Positions 56,800 to 64,000 of a stretch of 64,000 bases of DNA are shown piece after piece. The stretch comes from Bradyrhizobium embrapense (lineage in GTDB: Bacteria > Pseudomonadota > Alphaproteobacteria > Rhizobiales > Xanthobacteraceae). The position numbers and the translations under genes were made by a program. The notes beneath the pieces were generated by a model. The model searched no databases and was not told the origin of the DNA. It saw only the letters and a program-made list of their open reading frames with translations. Where the stretch lies: contig NZ_LFIP02000007.1 in the NCBI RefSeq assembly GCF_001189235.2, forward strand, positions 125,249 through 189,248. The letters are read 5' to 3'. Numbering within the stretch: position 1 is the stretch's first letter; each line of letters begins with the position of its first letter.

Positions 56800-57110
56800 C
56801 CAGCTCTCCATTTGATCATGGCGGAACGACAACTGCGTTCCACCTATCCAATCTGTGCGGTCACGCTCCGTCGGGCTCGCGAGCCAGACAACACCATACA
56901 AATTTGCAAATCCGTCTTGGCGCTTCGCGACAGGCGGTCAGAATGTAGCGGTGCAGCCGTCGGCACCGATCGACTAAACAAACGGCCAGAGACCTTGCTC
57001 GATCGCGGCCTCTCAAATCCATTGTAGCGACCGCTGCGATAGACCAAGTCATTCCGAGCTACCGCACGACGCATCTGACTGTGACTTTCTCCATTCTCGC
57101 TGAACTCACG
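56800..57110. other. nodJ-nolO intergenic region
   Basis: About 310 bp. No nod box, hairpin terminator or gene could be recognised, so nolO may be read from the nod operon or have its own unseen promoter. Confidence 0.4.
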
Positions 57111-57899
57111 TCAACGCAGCAGACGGCGCCGAAATACTGCTATCGACGCAAAAAAGGAAAAGACCGTGTAAACGCAAAGCGCAGCGACATGCAGGACAGC
57201 ACCGTCGACACCGCGTTCAAGCATCGCTGGGCGAATAAGGTCGACCGAATGTGCGAGAGGTAACAAGCCGACGAAATGCTGAAATGAGCCGGGCAGTTGG
57301 CTCGTCGGAAAGACCACGCCACACAAGAACACCATAGGACTAAGAACAAGTGTTTGGTAAAACACGAAGTAATCGTAACTTGGCGCAAGAGATATGACGA
57401 CCATGGCCAGGCTGGCGAAGACAAGGCCAGTAAGGGCGATTGTTGGCATCGCATATAGAATGGATAGCCATGATGCATAACCTAGCGTGACCGCGACGAT
57501 CCCGATCGCTGTTCCGGCCAGAACGGACTTACTGGCCGCCCACACCAGTTCACCCAAAACGATATCGCCAAGCGTGAGCTCAGTGGAGAGGATTGCTTCC
57601 CAGGTACGCTTGGCGTCCATGCGTGCAAAGGCTGCATACATGGTTTCAAAGGTCGCGGACGTCATGGCACTGGTCGCGACCATGCCTGCCGCCAGGAACG
57701 CGATGTACGACGTCCCCTCAACGCGCCCCACGATCAGCCCAAGGCCAAAGCCGAGGCCAAACAGATTGGTCAAGGGATCCGCGAGGTTGCCGAGAATCGA
57801 TGCAAGCGCCACTTTCTTCCATGCTAGGAAGTTACGACGCCATACCGCGATCCAGTTGTACGCGTTAGTGGGCATCACCGCCGCATAACTTTCACCCAT
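57111..57899 (-). CDS. nodJ: NodJ, membrane subunit of the Nod factor exporter
   Basis: A 262 aa ABC-2 type permease with six hydrophobic segments. It partners NodI to export lipochitooligosaccharides. It begins near MGESYAAV and has the conserved NWIAVWRRNFLAWKKVAL cytoplasmic start. LGFGLGLIVGRVEGTSYIAF lies near residue 50 and SPMVFLCGVVFPTSQLP near residue 195. The ATG is at 57899; a GTG directly before it opens the frame. It lies 3 bp after nodI. Confidence 0.96.
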   Translation of the reverse strand: MGESYAAVMPTNAYNWIAVWRRNFLAWKKVALASILGNLADPLTNLFGLGFGLGLIVGRVEGTSYIAFLAAGMVATSAMTSATFETMYAAFARMDAKRTWEAILSTELTLGDIVLGELVWAASKSVLAGTAIGIVAVTLGYASWLSILYAMPTIALTGLVFASLAMVVISLAPSYDYFVFYQTLVLSPMVFLCGVVFPTSQLPGSFQHFVGLLPLAHSVDLIRPAMLERGVDGAVLHVAALCVYTVFSFFASIAVFRRRLLR

Positions 57900-57902
57900 C
57901 AC

Positions 57903-58823
57903 TCACTTCTCCATCTCGCGCCCGGTCAACCGCAAAAACACGTCTTCGAGATTTGGAGGTCGCTGCAGAACACGAAGTCCCGCTTGCCCCCGCAGTTGCA
58001 CGCGGACCTGCTCCGGATATGGCGCATAACAGAAGAGCGTCTCTCCACTCACTTCGATGTGCCGCGCATGGGGCCTGATCAGCTCGCGGAGCTGATGTGG
58101 ATCACCTCCATAGATTTCGACCACGTTGCAGCCAATATGCTCGTCGATTAGCACATCTGGCTTGCCTTCGGCGATCTTGCGTCCACCCTCGAGGACACAC
58201 AGCCGATCGCACAGGCGTTCGGCCTCTTCCATAAAGTGAGTGGTCAAGAGAATCGTCTTGCCCCGCGCCAGTAGAACTCGCAGACGCTCCCAGATCAGGT
58301 GGCGGGCGTGCGGATCCAAACCGGTCGTCGGCTCGTCCATCACGAGCAGATGCGGGTCATTTATTAGCGCGCGTGCCAAGGTCAGTCGCCGCTTCATGCC
58401 ACCCGACAGTTCTGAGACCCGTGCGTCCGCCTTGGTTTCGAGCCGCGCGAACTCGAGCAGCGACGGTAGGACGGCCTCGATCTTGCGGGCGCTCATGCCA
58501 AAATAGCGACCAAACACCAGCAGATTCTCGCGTACGGTAAACTCAAGCTCAAGGTTGTCGAACTGCGGTACGACACCGATCCGCATGCGTGCGACACGAG
58601 CGCGCGCCGGTACAGGTTCATTGAGTACCATGATCTTGCCTGCGTCCGGCGAGATCATGCCAAGGAGCATACGGGCGATCGTGCTCTTGCCGGCTCCATT
58701 TGGCCCGAGCAGACCAAAACACTCTCCCCGGGCAACCGAGAACGACAGTTCATCGACGATAGTTCTGCCGCCAAATGACTTTCTGACGCCGGCAAGGTCG
58801 ATTGCTACCGTGGACATGCTCAT
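57903..58823 (-). CDS. nodI: NodI, ATPase subunit of the Nod factor exporter
   Basis: A 306 aa ABC ATPase. Walker A is GLLGPNGAGKST (residues ~38-49), the signature is VSELSGGMKRRLTLA near 135, Walker B LLVMDEPTTGLDPHA near 160, and the switch His in LLTTHFMEEAERL. It starts one base after the nodU stop (TAAGATG) and forms the exporter with NodJ. Confidence 0.97.
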   Translation of the reverse strand: MSMSTVAIDLAGVRKSFGGRTIVDELSFSVARGECFGLLGPNGAGKSTIARMLLGMISPDAGKIMVLNEPVPARARVARMRIGVVPQFDNLELEFTVRENLLVFGRYFGMSARKIEAVLPSLLEFARLETKADARVSELSGGMKRRLTLARALINDPHLLVMDEPTTGLDPHARHLIWERLRVLLARGKTILLTTHFMEEAERLCDRLCVLEGGRKIAEGKPDVLIDEHIGCNVVEIYGGDPHQLRELIRPHARHIEVSGETLFCYAPYPEQVRVQLRGQAGLRVLQRPPNLEDVFLRLTGREMEK

Positions 58824-58824
58824 C

Positions 58825-60534
58825 TTAGGCCGATTGGAGATGTTTGGCCGGCGGTTGCTTCCTCATGACCGGCTTAGTCCAAAGCTGGCCGTCACACCAC
58901 ACATGCTCAACGCGCCCCCATTGACAGGCCGCCGCGGCATCCGGAAAGAATCCACGCCCGTTCAAGTTCGCGCTCGTGTTGCAGAGCAACGGGAGCCCCG
59001 TAAGGCGCTCGAATTCGACGAGAAGCTCAGCGACTTTGTGTGGAGAGCTGCGGGAGATTGTCTGCAGTCGTGCCGAACCGTCCAGATGGATGACAGCGGG
59101 AATCTTGTCGCACCATTCCGCCCTGGTCTGATGATCGAACAGCATGTAGGGGTCCGGCATACCTGGGTCGAATATGTCTGGCGCGCGATCCTCCAAGCAG
59201 ATCGGCGCCACCGGTCGGAAGTGCTCACGACACTTGATGTCGTTGAGATGATCCTTCATAGCCAGTGACGTCGGAGCCGCCAGAATACTTCTGCCGCCCA
59301 ACGCTCGCGGTCCCAGCTCGGCGCGCCCGGACAGGAACACTACCGGCTTGTTGTCGGCGAGAATGGCGGCAAGCTCACGCAGACTGCACGGCTCGGCCTC
59401 CCATTCCGACACCCCCTCGGTGGCCTGCAGAGCCGGACCGCTGTAAACAGACCATTCCAACGGTCCAAACCCATTTCGCGCCGCCATCGCCGCGCAAGCA
59501 GCACCTATTGCCGAGCCGCTGTCATTCGGGAAAGGCGGTACCCACACCTCATCGAACAGGCCCGTCGCGCGAAGCGCACTATTCCACTTGATGTTGAGAC
59601 CGCACCCTCCTGCCACACATAGATTTCGCGCGCCCGGAAGAGAGGAGTGCTGCAACATAACCATCGCGATTTCCCGAACCAGAAGACGTTCCAGGAACAT
59701 ATGGAACGAGGCAAGGATGTCCTCCGCTCGTTTGCCCGTAAGGCGCAATGCGCTTGCCTCGAAAAACCCGTGCGTGGCCGAAAGTAAGGCCTCCGGATTG
59801 TGGATGTCTGCGCGGTAGCGACGAGTCTGCTCCGTGTCCGCGGCAAAGCGCTTCTCGTAGAGTTCTTGAAACACTGCGACAATGCCTTCGTCGACAGAGC
59901 CAAGAGCGATGTACGCCATCAGCTTGCCGGCGATGCCCAAATCCCAACTGGTGCGGCTCGGCTGCCTGTAAGGCCCGAAGTGAAGGCCGGCGGCAGCATA
60001 GGCCTGACCAATCATGGGAAACAGGGATCCCACGAGCCGCGCGCCGCGAGGTTCGACATAGTAAAGGCGGGGAAAAATGGAGCCGTCCCATACCAGACAG
60101 AACGCCGGTTTTCCGGTACTGGCAAAGGGGCTGGTGCTATAGGCTGACGCAACGTGGCCCGTGACGTGCGAGTAACTTTTATAAGGAAAAACCTTGTCGC
60201 CGAGGATCAGGCCAAAGCCTTCGACGGAATCAAGAAGGCCCTCAGCATGACGCTCGACATATGGCCCCCCTTTCAGCGTGATCGGCACCGCCCCACTAAG
60301 GACCTGGAACCGCGACTCGATCTCTCCGTCCCAGCCATCGATGACGAACTGATCAATGTCTCGCGGATCAAGACCATGCTCCGCCAACACACGCACGACA
60401 TCATCGAGGTTGTCGATGGATTGATAGCGTGCGTTGTTACCGCGCTTTTCCTGCTCGGTGCAAAAGACGAGCCGCCCGTCCTCGACGAGAGCAATTGCGC
60501 CGTCATGTGTTAATTTGATGCCGCAGATGCGCAT
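58825..60534 (-). CDS. nodU: NodU, Nod factor 6-O-carbamoyltransferase
   Basis: 569 aa from ATG 60534 (MRICGIKLTHDGAIALVEDG). Family stretches: SYSHVTGHVASAYSTSPF (metal-binding His region), NLCVAGGCGLNIKWNS, LSGRAELGPRALGGRSILA and LLCNTSANLNGRGFFP. It adds a carbamoyl group to the non-reducing end of the Nod factor. It is homologous to nolO downstream, and both are intact, so two carbamoyl positions are possible. It starts 13 bp after nodS. Confidence 0.96.
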   Translation of the reverse strand: MRICGIKLTHDGAIALVEDGRLVFCTEQEKRGNNARYQSIDNLDDVVRVLAEHGLDPRDIDQFVIDGWDGEIESRFQVLSGAVPITLKGGPYVERHAEGLLDSVEGFGLILGDKVFPYKSYSHVTGHVASAYSTSPFASTGKPAFCLVWDGSIFPRLYYVEPRGARLVGSLFPMIGQAYAAAGLHFGPYRQPSRTSWDLGIAGKLMAYIALGSVDEGIVAVFQELYEKRFAADTEQTRRYRADIHNPEALLSATHGFFEASALRLTGKRAEDILASFHMFLERLLVREIAMVMLQHSSLPGARNLCVAGGCGLNIKWNSALRATGLFDEVWVPPFPNDSGSAIGAACAAMAARNGFGPLEWSVYSGPALQATEGVSEWEAEPCSLRELAAILADNKPVVFLSGRAELGPRALGGRSILAAPTSLAMKDHLNDIKCREHFRPVAPICLEDRAPDIFDPGMPDPYMLFDHQTRAEWCDKIPAVIHLDGSARLQTISRSSPHKVAELLVEFERLTGLPLLCNTSANLNGRGFFPDAAAACQWGRVEHVWCDGQLWTKPVMRKQPPAKHLQSA

Positions 60535-60547
60535 AGGACCCCCTGAT

Positions 60548-61177
60548 CTAATGACCGACAATCGAGTGTTTTAACGACTGCCCCGACTTCCGGAACAGGA
60601 CGAGCAAGCAGTCTTCGTTGACCGACGTGGTTTGGCAGTGCAGACGCTCCACCTCCAACAAGCTCTCCTTGAAGAGAGAGATCACCGTCTCGGCACCAGC
60701 GGCATGACCCCAGTGTCGACAAGTGGCATCACGCGCGGACCCGAACACCAGAGCGCCGTCTGGGGCAAGCATGCTCACCAGGTTGCGGACCGCCGCGTGC
60801 ATCTCGGAAACGTCATTGAGATAGTAGAGAACCTCGGCGACGACGATCAGATCGAACTTCTCTGTGGTCGAAAACTGCTGAATATTGCACGTTATCCAAT
60901 TTATATGTGACCGATGCCCGGTCCGCAGGCGCGCCCGTTCGATCGCCTGCGGCATGACATCGACCACCGTTAGGCGTTGGCAACGCGGTGCAAGCATTTC
61001 CGTGAATGCCCCGGCTGCGCATCCGACCTCGAGGGCATGCTCGACACCCCCATTGCAAGACGACATCCGGAGTATTTGCGCGTACCGTTCCTGCTCGAAC
61101 GCACTGCTGTCGAGATGCCATGGATCATCCCCAGCGAGCTCGCGTTCCAGTAATTGATGGTTCTTGTACACAGTCAT
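60548..61177 (-). CDS. nodS: NodS, SAM-dependent N-methyltransferase for Nod factor
   Basis: 209 aa. It methylates the free amine of the deacetylated chitooligosaccharide made by NodC and NodB. SAM motif I is HALEVGCAAGAFTEML near residue 48; LTVVDVMPQAIERAR follows, and FDLIVVAEVLYYL is motif II. It lies 11 bp after nodC. Its presence with nodU is typical of broad-host-range or Bradyrhizobium Nod factors. Confidence 0.96.
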   Translation of the reverse strand: MTVYKNHQLLERELAGDDPWHLDSSAFEQERYAQILRMSSCNGGVEHALEVGCAAGAFTEMLAPRCQRLTVVDVMPQAIERARLRTGHRSHINWITCNIQQFSTTEKFDLIVVAEVLYYLNDVSEMHAAVRNLVSMLAPDGALVFGSARDATCRHWGHAAGAETVISLFKESLLEVERLHCQTTSVNEDCLLVLFRKSGQSLKHSIVGH

Positions 61178-61188
61178 GCCCGATCGAC

Positions 61189-62565
61189 CTACTTATACCC
61201 GCTCGATTGTTTCCGACCGCAAATACTCTCCGGCGCCGCCAAGCGCGATGGACGGTGAGGAACCACCGGCTTCGGAATTGTGCCAGAAGCCAGCCCTGTA
61301 GCCACAGGACCAGCTGCACTGTTCGGCGCCTGCAGAACCGCCCGCTCATCTCCTTCAGTCGGCTCGCTGACGATCGTGCGCGACAGCCAATCGCTGTTGC
61401 TCAATGTACAAAGGGCATACGCTTTGAGCGGCAGTAAAAGAAAGATGTTTATCGGTGTGTGGAGCGAGAAGCCGAGAAACCGCAATTCCCCCGCCCGCAG
61501 TGCAGCTACACTGCACCGAACCATCGTCATCACCGCGATGGTCAGGCCCGTCCACCAAGGTACAGACCCGCCGACTGCGAGCTCGGCAAGCGCAGCCAGT
61601 GCTGAAAGAGCGAGTAGCAGTGGGCCAAGATTCTGCCCGACAACGTCCAATGTGAGGTAGCCATCGAGTTCCGGCAGCAGACGCAATGCGAGAAACGTAT
61701 CGCGAAAGGTGCTGCGCGCCCAGCGCAGCTGCTGACGAAGGTATGGCCCGAGAGTGTCAGGGACAACTGTTGCCGCAATCGCGTCCGGAACATACTCGGT
61801 TCGAAATCCCGCCTTGAGCATGAGAATCGTCAGATGGCGATCTTCGCCAAAATCACTCGGCTTTCCGCGAAAGAATTGCGTTTCGTACTGATCAAGCAGC
61901 AGGGCAAGCGCAGAGCGACGATACATCGCACATGGACCGCAGCAGCACATGACCGCACCGAAGCGAGCTTGCGCCGCGCGCTCTTCGTTGCACGCCAACC
62001 AGTATTCCATGTCGATCAGACTGGTCAGCCATGTATCGTTGCGATTGCTCGCTACCAACTGGCCCATTGCGGCACCAATGTCGGGGTCCCGCATCTTCGC
62101 CGCAAGCTTGGTGACCACGTCAGCGGCCAGTATCGTGTCCGAATCCACGTTAAGCACCAAGTCACCGGACGAGCCGCGTATTGCGGCGATCTGCGCTTTG
62201 CGCTTGCCAACATTCCTGGCAAGCAAGATGATGCTGAAGCGCGCATCGTTGGCATAGATCTTATGTACAGGCCCCACAACGTCGCGATTTGCCGAGCCAT
62301 CGTCGACCACATAGACCCGCAGCTCTCCTTCGTAGTCTTGCCTGGCGAGCGAATCCAAACACTGGGCGAGCGTGCCCGGCTTCTCGTTGAAGCAAGGCAC
62401 GATAATATCCACACTTGGCAGAGCCAGCGCAGATTGTCCTAAATCGTTCCGGAACGATGGGGTATTCTCCCGCTGCGCGTACAGCGCTTGCGCGCTTTTG
62501 TAGATGGTCGAGAGCAGCGCGTAAGACGAAACCGCGACGGCGCTGGTTGTAGCGAGCAGGTCCAT
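61189..62565 (-). CDS. nodC: NodC, chitooligosaccharide synthase
   Basis: A 458 aa processive GT2 enzyme in the inner membrane. Catalytic features: DDGSANRD and VNVDSDTIL (UDP-GlcNAc binding Asp residues), FGEDRHLT (catalytic base region, ED), and QQLRW (the QxxRW processivity motif). One N-terminal membrane segment and a C-terminal cluster (LLLALSALAALAELAV, LTIAVMTMV, INIFLLLPL) anchor it. It makes the GlcNAc backbone of the Nod factor. Gap to nodB is 17 bp. Confidence 0.98.
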   Translation of the reverse strand: MDLLATTSAVAVSSYALLSTIYKSAQALYAQRENTPSFRNDLGQSALALPSVDIIVPCFNEKPGTLAQCLDSLARQDYEGELRVYVVDDGSANRDVVGPVHKIYANDARFSIILLARNVGKRKAQIAAIRGSSGDLVLNVDSDTILAADVVTKLAAKMRDPDIGAAMGQLVASNRNDTWLTSLIDMEYWLACNEERAAQARFGAVMCCCGPCAMYRRSALALLLDQYETQFFRGKPSDFGEDRHLTILMLKAGFRTEYVPDAIAATVVPDTLGPYLRQQLRWARSTFRDTFLALRLLPELDGYLTLDVVGQNLGPLLLALSALAALAELAVGGSVPWWTGLTIAVMTMVRCSVAALRAGELRFLGFSLHTPINIFLLLPLKAYALCTLSNSDWLSRTIVSEPTEGDERAVLQAPNSAAGPVATGLASGTIPKPVVPHRPSRLAAPESICGRKQSSGYK

Positions 62566-62582
62566 AGGGTGCCAGTTGTTGT

Positions 62583-63242
62583 TCAGTGAAGCTGAGGGAG
62601 CGGGCGGATCACGAAGCCGCGGCGTTGTAGTGCTGGAACCAGGTAAGAGAGCGCTCTAACCGTCTGATCTCGCCGAGTTGCGTCAGCGCACGTCGCGTCC
62701 TCATCAGGAGGATATCCGTCGTGCAGGAGAACAATCGAACCCGGTCGAACGGCTCCGAGTACCGAAGTCACAATTCTGTCCACCCCGGGCTGGGACCAAT
62801 CTCTCGGATCGACCGACCAGTGCACAGCCGTAAGGCCAGCCTGCGCCGATGTAGCGAGCACCTCTTCGGTCCATTTACCGTAGGGGGCCCGCATGTGCCT
62901 GGGCGCGGCCTGCCGACACGCCGAACGAATCGCCTCGCTGGCCATTAGCACCTCACCGCGCACCTGAACCGGCCCGCATCTGGACAGATCCGGATGCGTC
63001 ATCGTGTGGTTCGCCACCTCGTGGCCTTGCGCGATCATCCGCCGAATGAGTTCGGGCTGCTCGGCTGCGTAGGTACCGATCACAAAGAACGTCGCTGGCA
63101 CCCGATGTTGCGTCAACACATCGAGAACCTCTGGCGTGCAGAATGGATTTGGCCCGTCGTCGAAGGTCAAATAGACGGGGAAGCTTCCGCTCACATCAGC
63201 GTAGTCGCAAGGAACGGTAGACACGGGGATAAGCTCCTTCAC
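62583..63242 (-). CDS. nodB: NodB, chitooligosaccharide deacetylase
   Basis: 219 aa, CE4 family. Metal-binding and catalytic residues are in YLTFDDGPNPF and NHTMTHPDL; RAPYGKW and LLHDGYP complete the family set. It removes the acetyl group from the non-reducing terminal GlcNAc. I chose the GTG at 63242, which overlaps the nodA stop as GTGA and gives the known NodB length; the frame opens 14 codons earlier inside nodA. Confidence 0.97.
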   Translation of the reverse strand: MKELIPVSTVPCDYADVSGSFPVYLTFDDGPNPFCTPEVLDVLTQHRVPATFFVIGTYAAEQPELIRRMIAQGHEVANHTMTHPDLSRCGPVQVRGEVLMASEAIRSACRQAAPRHMRAPYGKWTEEVLATSAQAGLTAVHWSVDPRDWSQPGVDRIVTSVLGAVRPGSIVLLHDGYPPDEDATCADATRRDQTVRALSYLVPALQRRGFVIRPLPQLH

Positions 63243-63871
63243 AGCTCGGGCCCGTTCCGATCGATCATTGCGCCAGCGGGCCACTCGCTGATCGCGCTTT
63301 GAACCGGGAACACCACCACGATCACCTCTTCGATGCGGATCGGCGACAAATTGGGATAGACATCCGGATGCGTGGAGCGGACGCGAAGGCCCGACATGAG
63401 GGTCGCGAGGCCCTGTCTCTGCACCAGTCGAGTAAGATGCTTCTCAAGCGCGGGCCGGACCGTCCCGAAGCCAAACGGGACTCCAAGTTCGTGCAGTTTG
63501 GGATACATCACCCGCATCGCGTGGCTGATTCCCAGTCCCTCGAGATCCGGCCGCACGGCATACAGCCCAAGTTCTCCCACGAGTAGATCGACCTCACCGA
63601 TCTTGATGAAGCGGCGCAGTAGTCCGACGTGAGCAGCTACGCCATGGGCGTCGCGACCAATCACGCGGACCTCAGGCCTAGCGCCGGCCCAACTTCTGTT
63701 GCCTTCAAATGGCTGCGCATTGAAAGCACCGGTCGGCCCGTAACTTTTGCGAAAAAATTCGGCGAGCTCGGCATGCTCGGTTAGCCGCAGCTCGTTTTCC
63801 CAGCGAATGCTCCAATGAACTTGAGTACGCGCGGAAGGAGATTGCGTGGCCCGAGATGCGACAATGTTCAT
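63239..63871 (-). CDS. nodA: NodA, N-acyltransferase for Nod factor
   Basis: 210 aa. It attaches the fatty acyl chain to the free amine left by NodB. It begins MNIVASRATQSPSARTQVHW, with SKSYGP-like FRKSYGPTGAFNAQPFEG and LVGELGLYAVRPDLEGLG in the middle. An upstream in-frame start (63916) would add 15 residues, but ATG 63871 gives the standard Bradyrhizobium NodA. No nod box lies in the 130 bp upstream that are visible, consistent with another gene (nodY/nodK in bradyrhizobia) heading the operon. Confidence 0.97.
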   Translation of the reverse strand: MNIVASRATQSPSARTQVHWSIRWENELRLTEHAELAEFFRKSYGPTGAFNAQPFEGNRSWAGARPEVRVIGRDAHGVAAHVGLLRRFIKIGEVDLLVGELGLYAVRPDLEGLGISHAMRVMYPKLHELGVPFGFGTVRPALEKHLTRLVQRQGLATLMSGLRVRSTHPDVYPNLSPIRIEEVIVVVFPVQSAISEWPAGAMIDRNGPEL

Positions 63872-63922
63872 GGCAGGCTTACCTACGCGAGTAATCTCTA
63901 GAGGGGGGTCTGTCACACAAAC

Positions 63923-64000
63923 TCACTCACCGGACGCAGATCGATCGAGAAATGCGCCGTCGCGTTTTGTTGGATGCCGGTTCTTCTTTGCGCGCCCGGT
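63923..64000 (-). CDS. 3' end of a gene upstream of nodA, possibly nodK/nodY
   Basis: A frame open from the window edge runs to a TGA at 63925-63923, ending with KKNRHPTKRDGAFLDRSA and a short tail. Only 25 codons are visible. Position and direction fit nodY or nodK, which precede nodA in bradyrhizobia. The peptide itself is too short to identify. Confidence 0.4.
   Translation of the reverse strand, partial: TGRAKKNRHPTKRDGAFLDRSASGE

Noticed and set aside
63872..64000. Possible nod box directly before nodA
   Set aside because: The bases do not match the conserved ATC-based nod box pattern; an upstream gene end is more likely here.
1..64000. CRISPR arrays, tRNA or rRNA genes
   Set aside because: No regularly spaced repeats, cloverleaf-like sequences or rRNA stretches were recognised; small RNAs cannot be excluded by eye.

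Overview
The window reads as part of the symbiosis island of a Bradyrhizobium. The main evidence is the right end: a minus-strand nodABCSUIJ operon, then nolO, nodZ, fixR-nifA and fixA, in the order I know from soybean-type bradyrhizobia. Further left is a groESL operon behind a NifA/sigma-54 promoter, as known for Bradyrhizobium groESL3. Two type III secretion (tts) boxes sit beside effector-like genes. Much of 10-14 kb, 22-27 kb and 43-47 kb is gene-poor or decayed, and there is an intact IS, as expected of an island.

Layout. 0-5 kb (+): aminotransferase, sulfotransferase, MFS exporter and stand-alone condensation-type acyltransferase, a tightly packed small-molecule operon probably continuing left of the window. 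5.6-8 kb: an FkbM methyltransferase and an intact IS481-family element. 8.1-10.4 kb: groES-groEL with NifA site, -24/-12 promoter and terminator. 10.4-14 kb: no clear genes apart from a frameshifted acyl-CoA dehydrogenase.

14.2-21.9 kb (-): a seven-gene, mostly overlapping operon: MetRS-like protein, MFS transporter, flavin N-hydroxylase (lysine/ornithine type), small cupin, DAO-type FAD oxidoreductase, alanine racemase homologue and a methyltransferase-like protein. N-hydroxylase + cupin + MetRS-like protein + FAD oxidoreductase is the gene set of the actinobacterial N-N bond (hydrazine) forming machinery that makes hydrazinoacetate. Here the cupin and MetRS-like parts are separate genes. 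I consider this the most interesting system in the window.

22-27 kb: a NopT-like C58 protease effector behind a tts box, a DUF protein, small proteins and relics. 28-31.6 kb: a three-gene acyl-CoA carboxylase. 32-40 kb: a TrpD paralogue that has lost its PRPP motifs, a flavin reductase, an M20 peptidase, an AMP-forming acyl ligase and an ATP-grasp ligase. Three copies of a MerR-type promoter element (19-bp spacer) lie at 26.9, 32.0 and 36.1 kb. 40-43 kb: a NopD-like effector whose repeat region is intact but whose SUMO-protease part is broken. 43.9-45.9 kb: a two-gene cassette of an HO-like diiron oxidase fused to a GFA zinc domain, and a 2OG-Fe(II) dioxygenase. 46.9-48.3 kb: an MHS-type transporter. 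48.4-63.9 kb: fixA, nifA, fixR, nodZ, nolO, nodJ-I-U-S-C-B-A.

The nod genes build and export a chitooligosaccharide Nod factor with N-acyl, N-methyl, carbamoyl and fucosyl groups. NifA and sigma-54 then drive fixA, groESL and the fixR-nifA operon. The accessory clusters suggest that the island also encodes at least two small-molecule pathways. All assignments are from reading the sequence; no database search was run.
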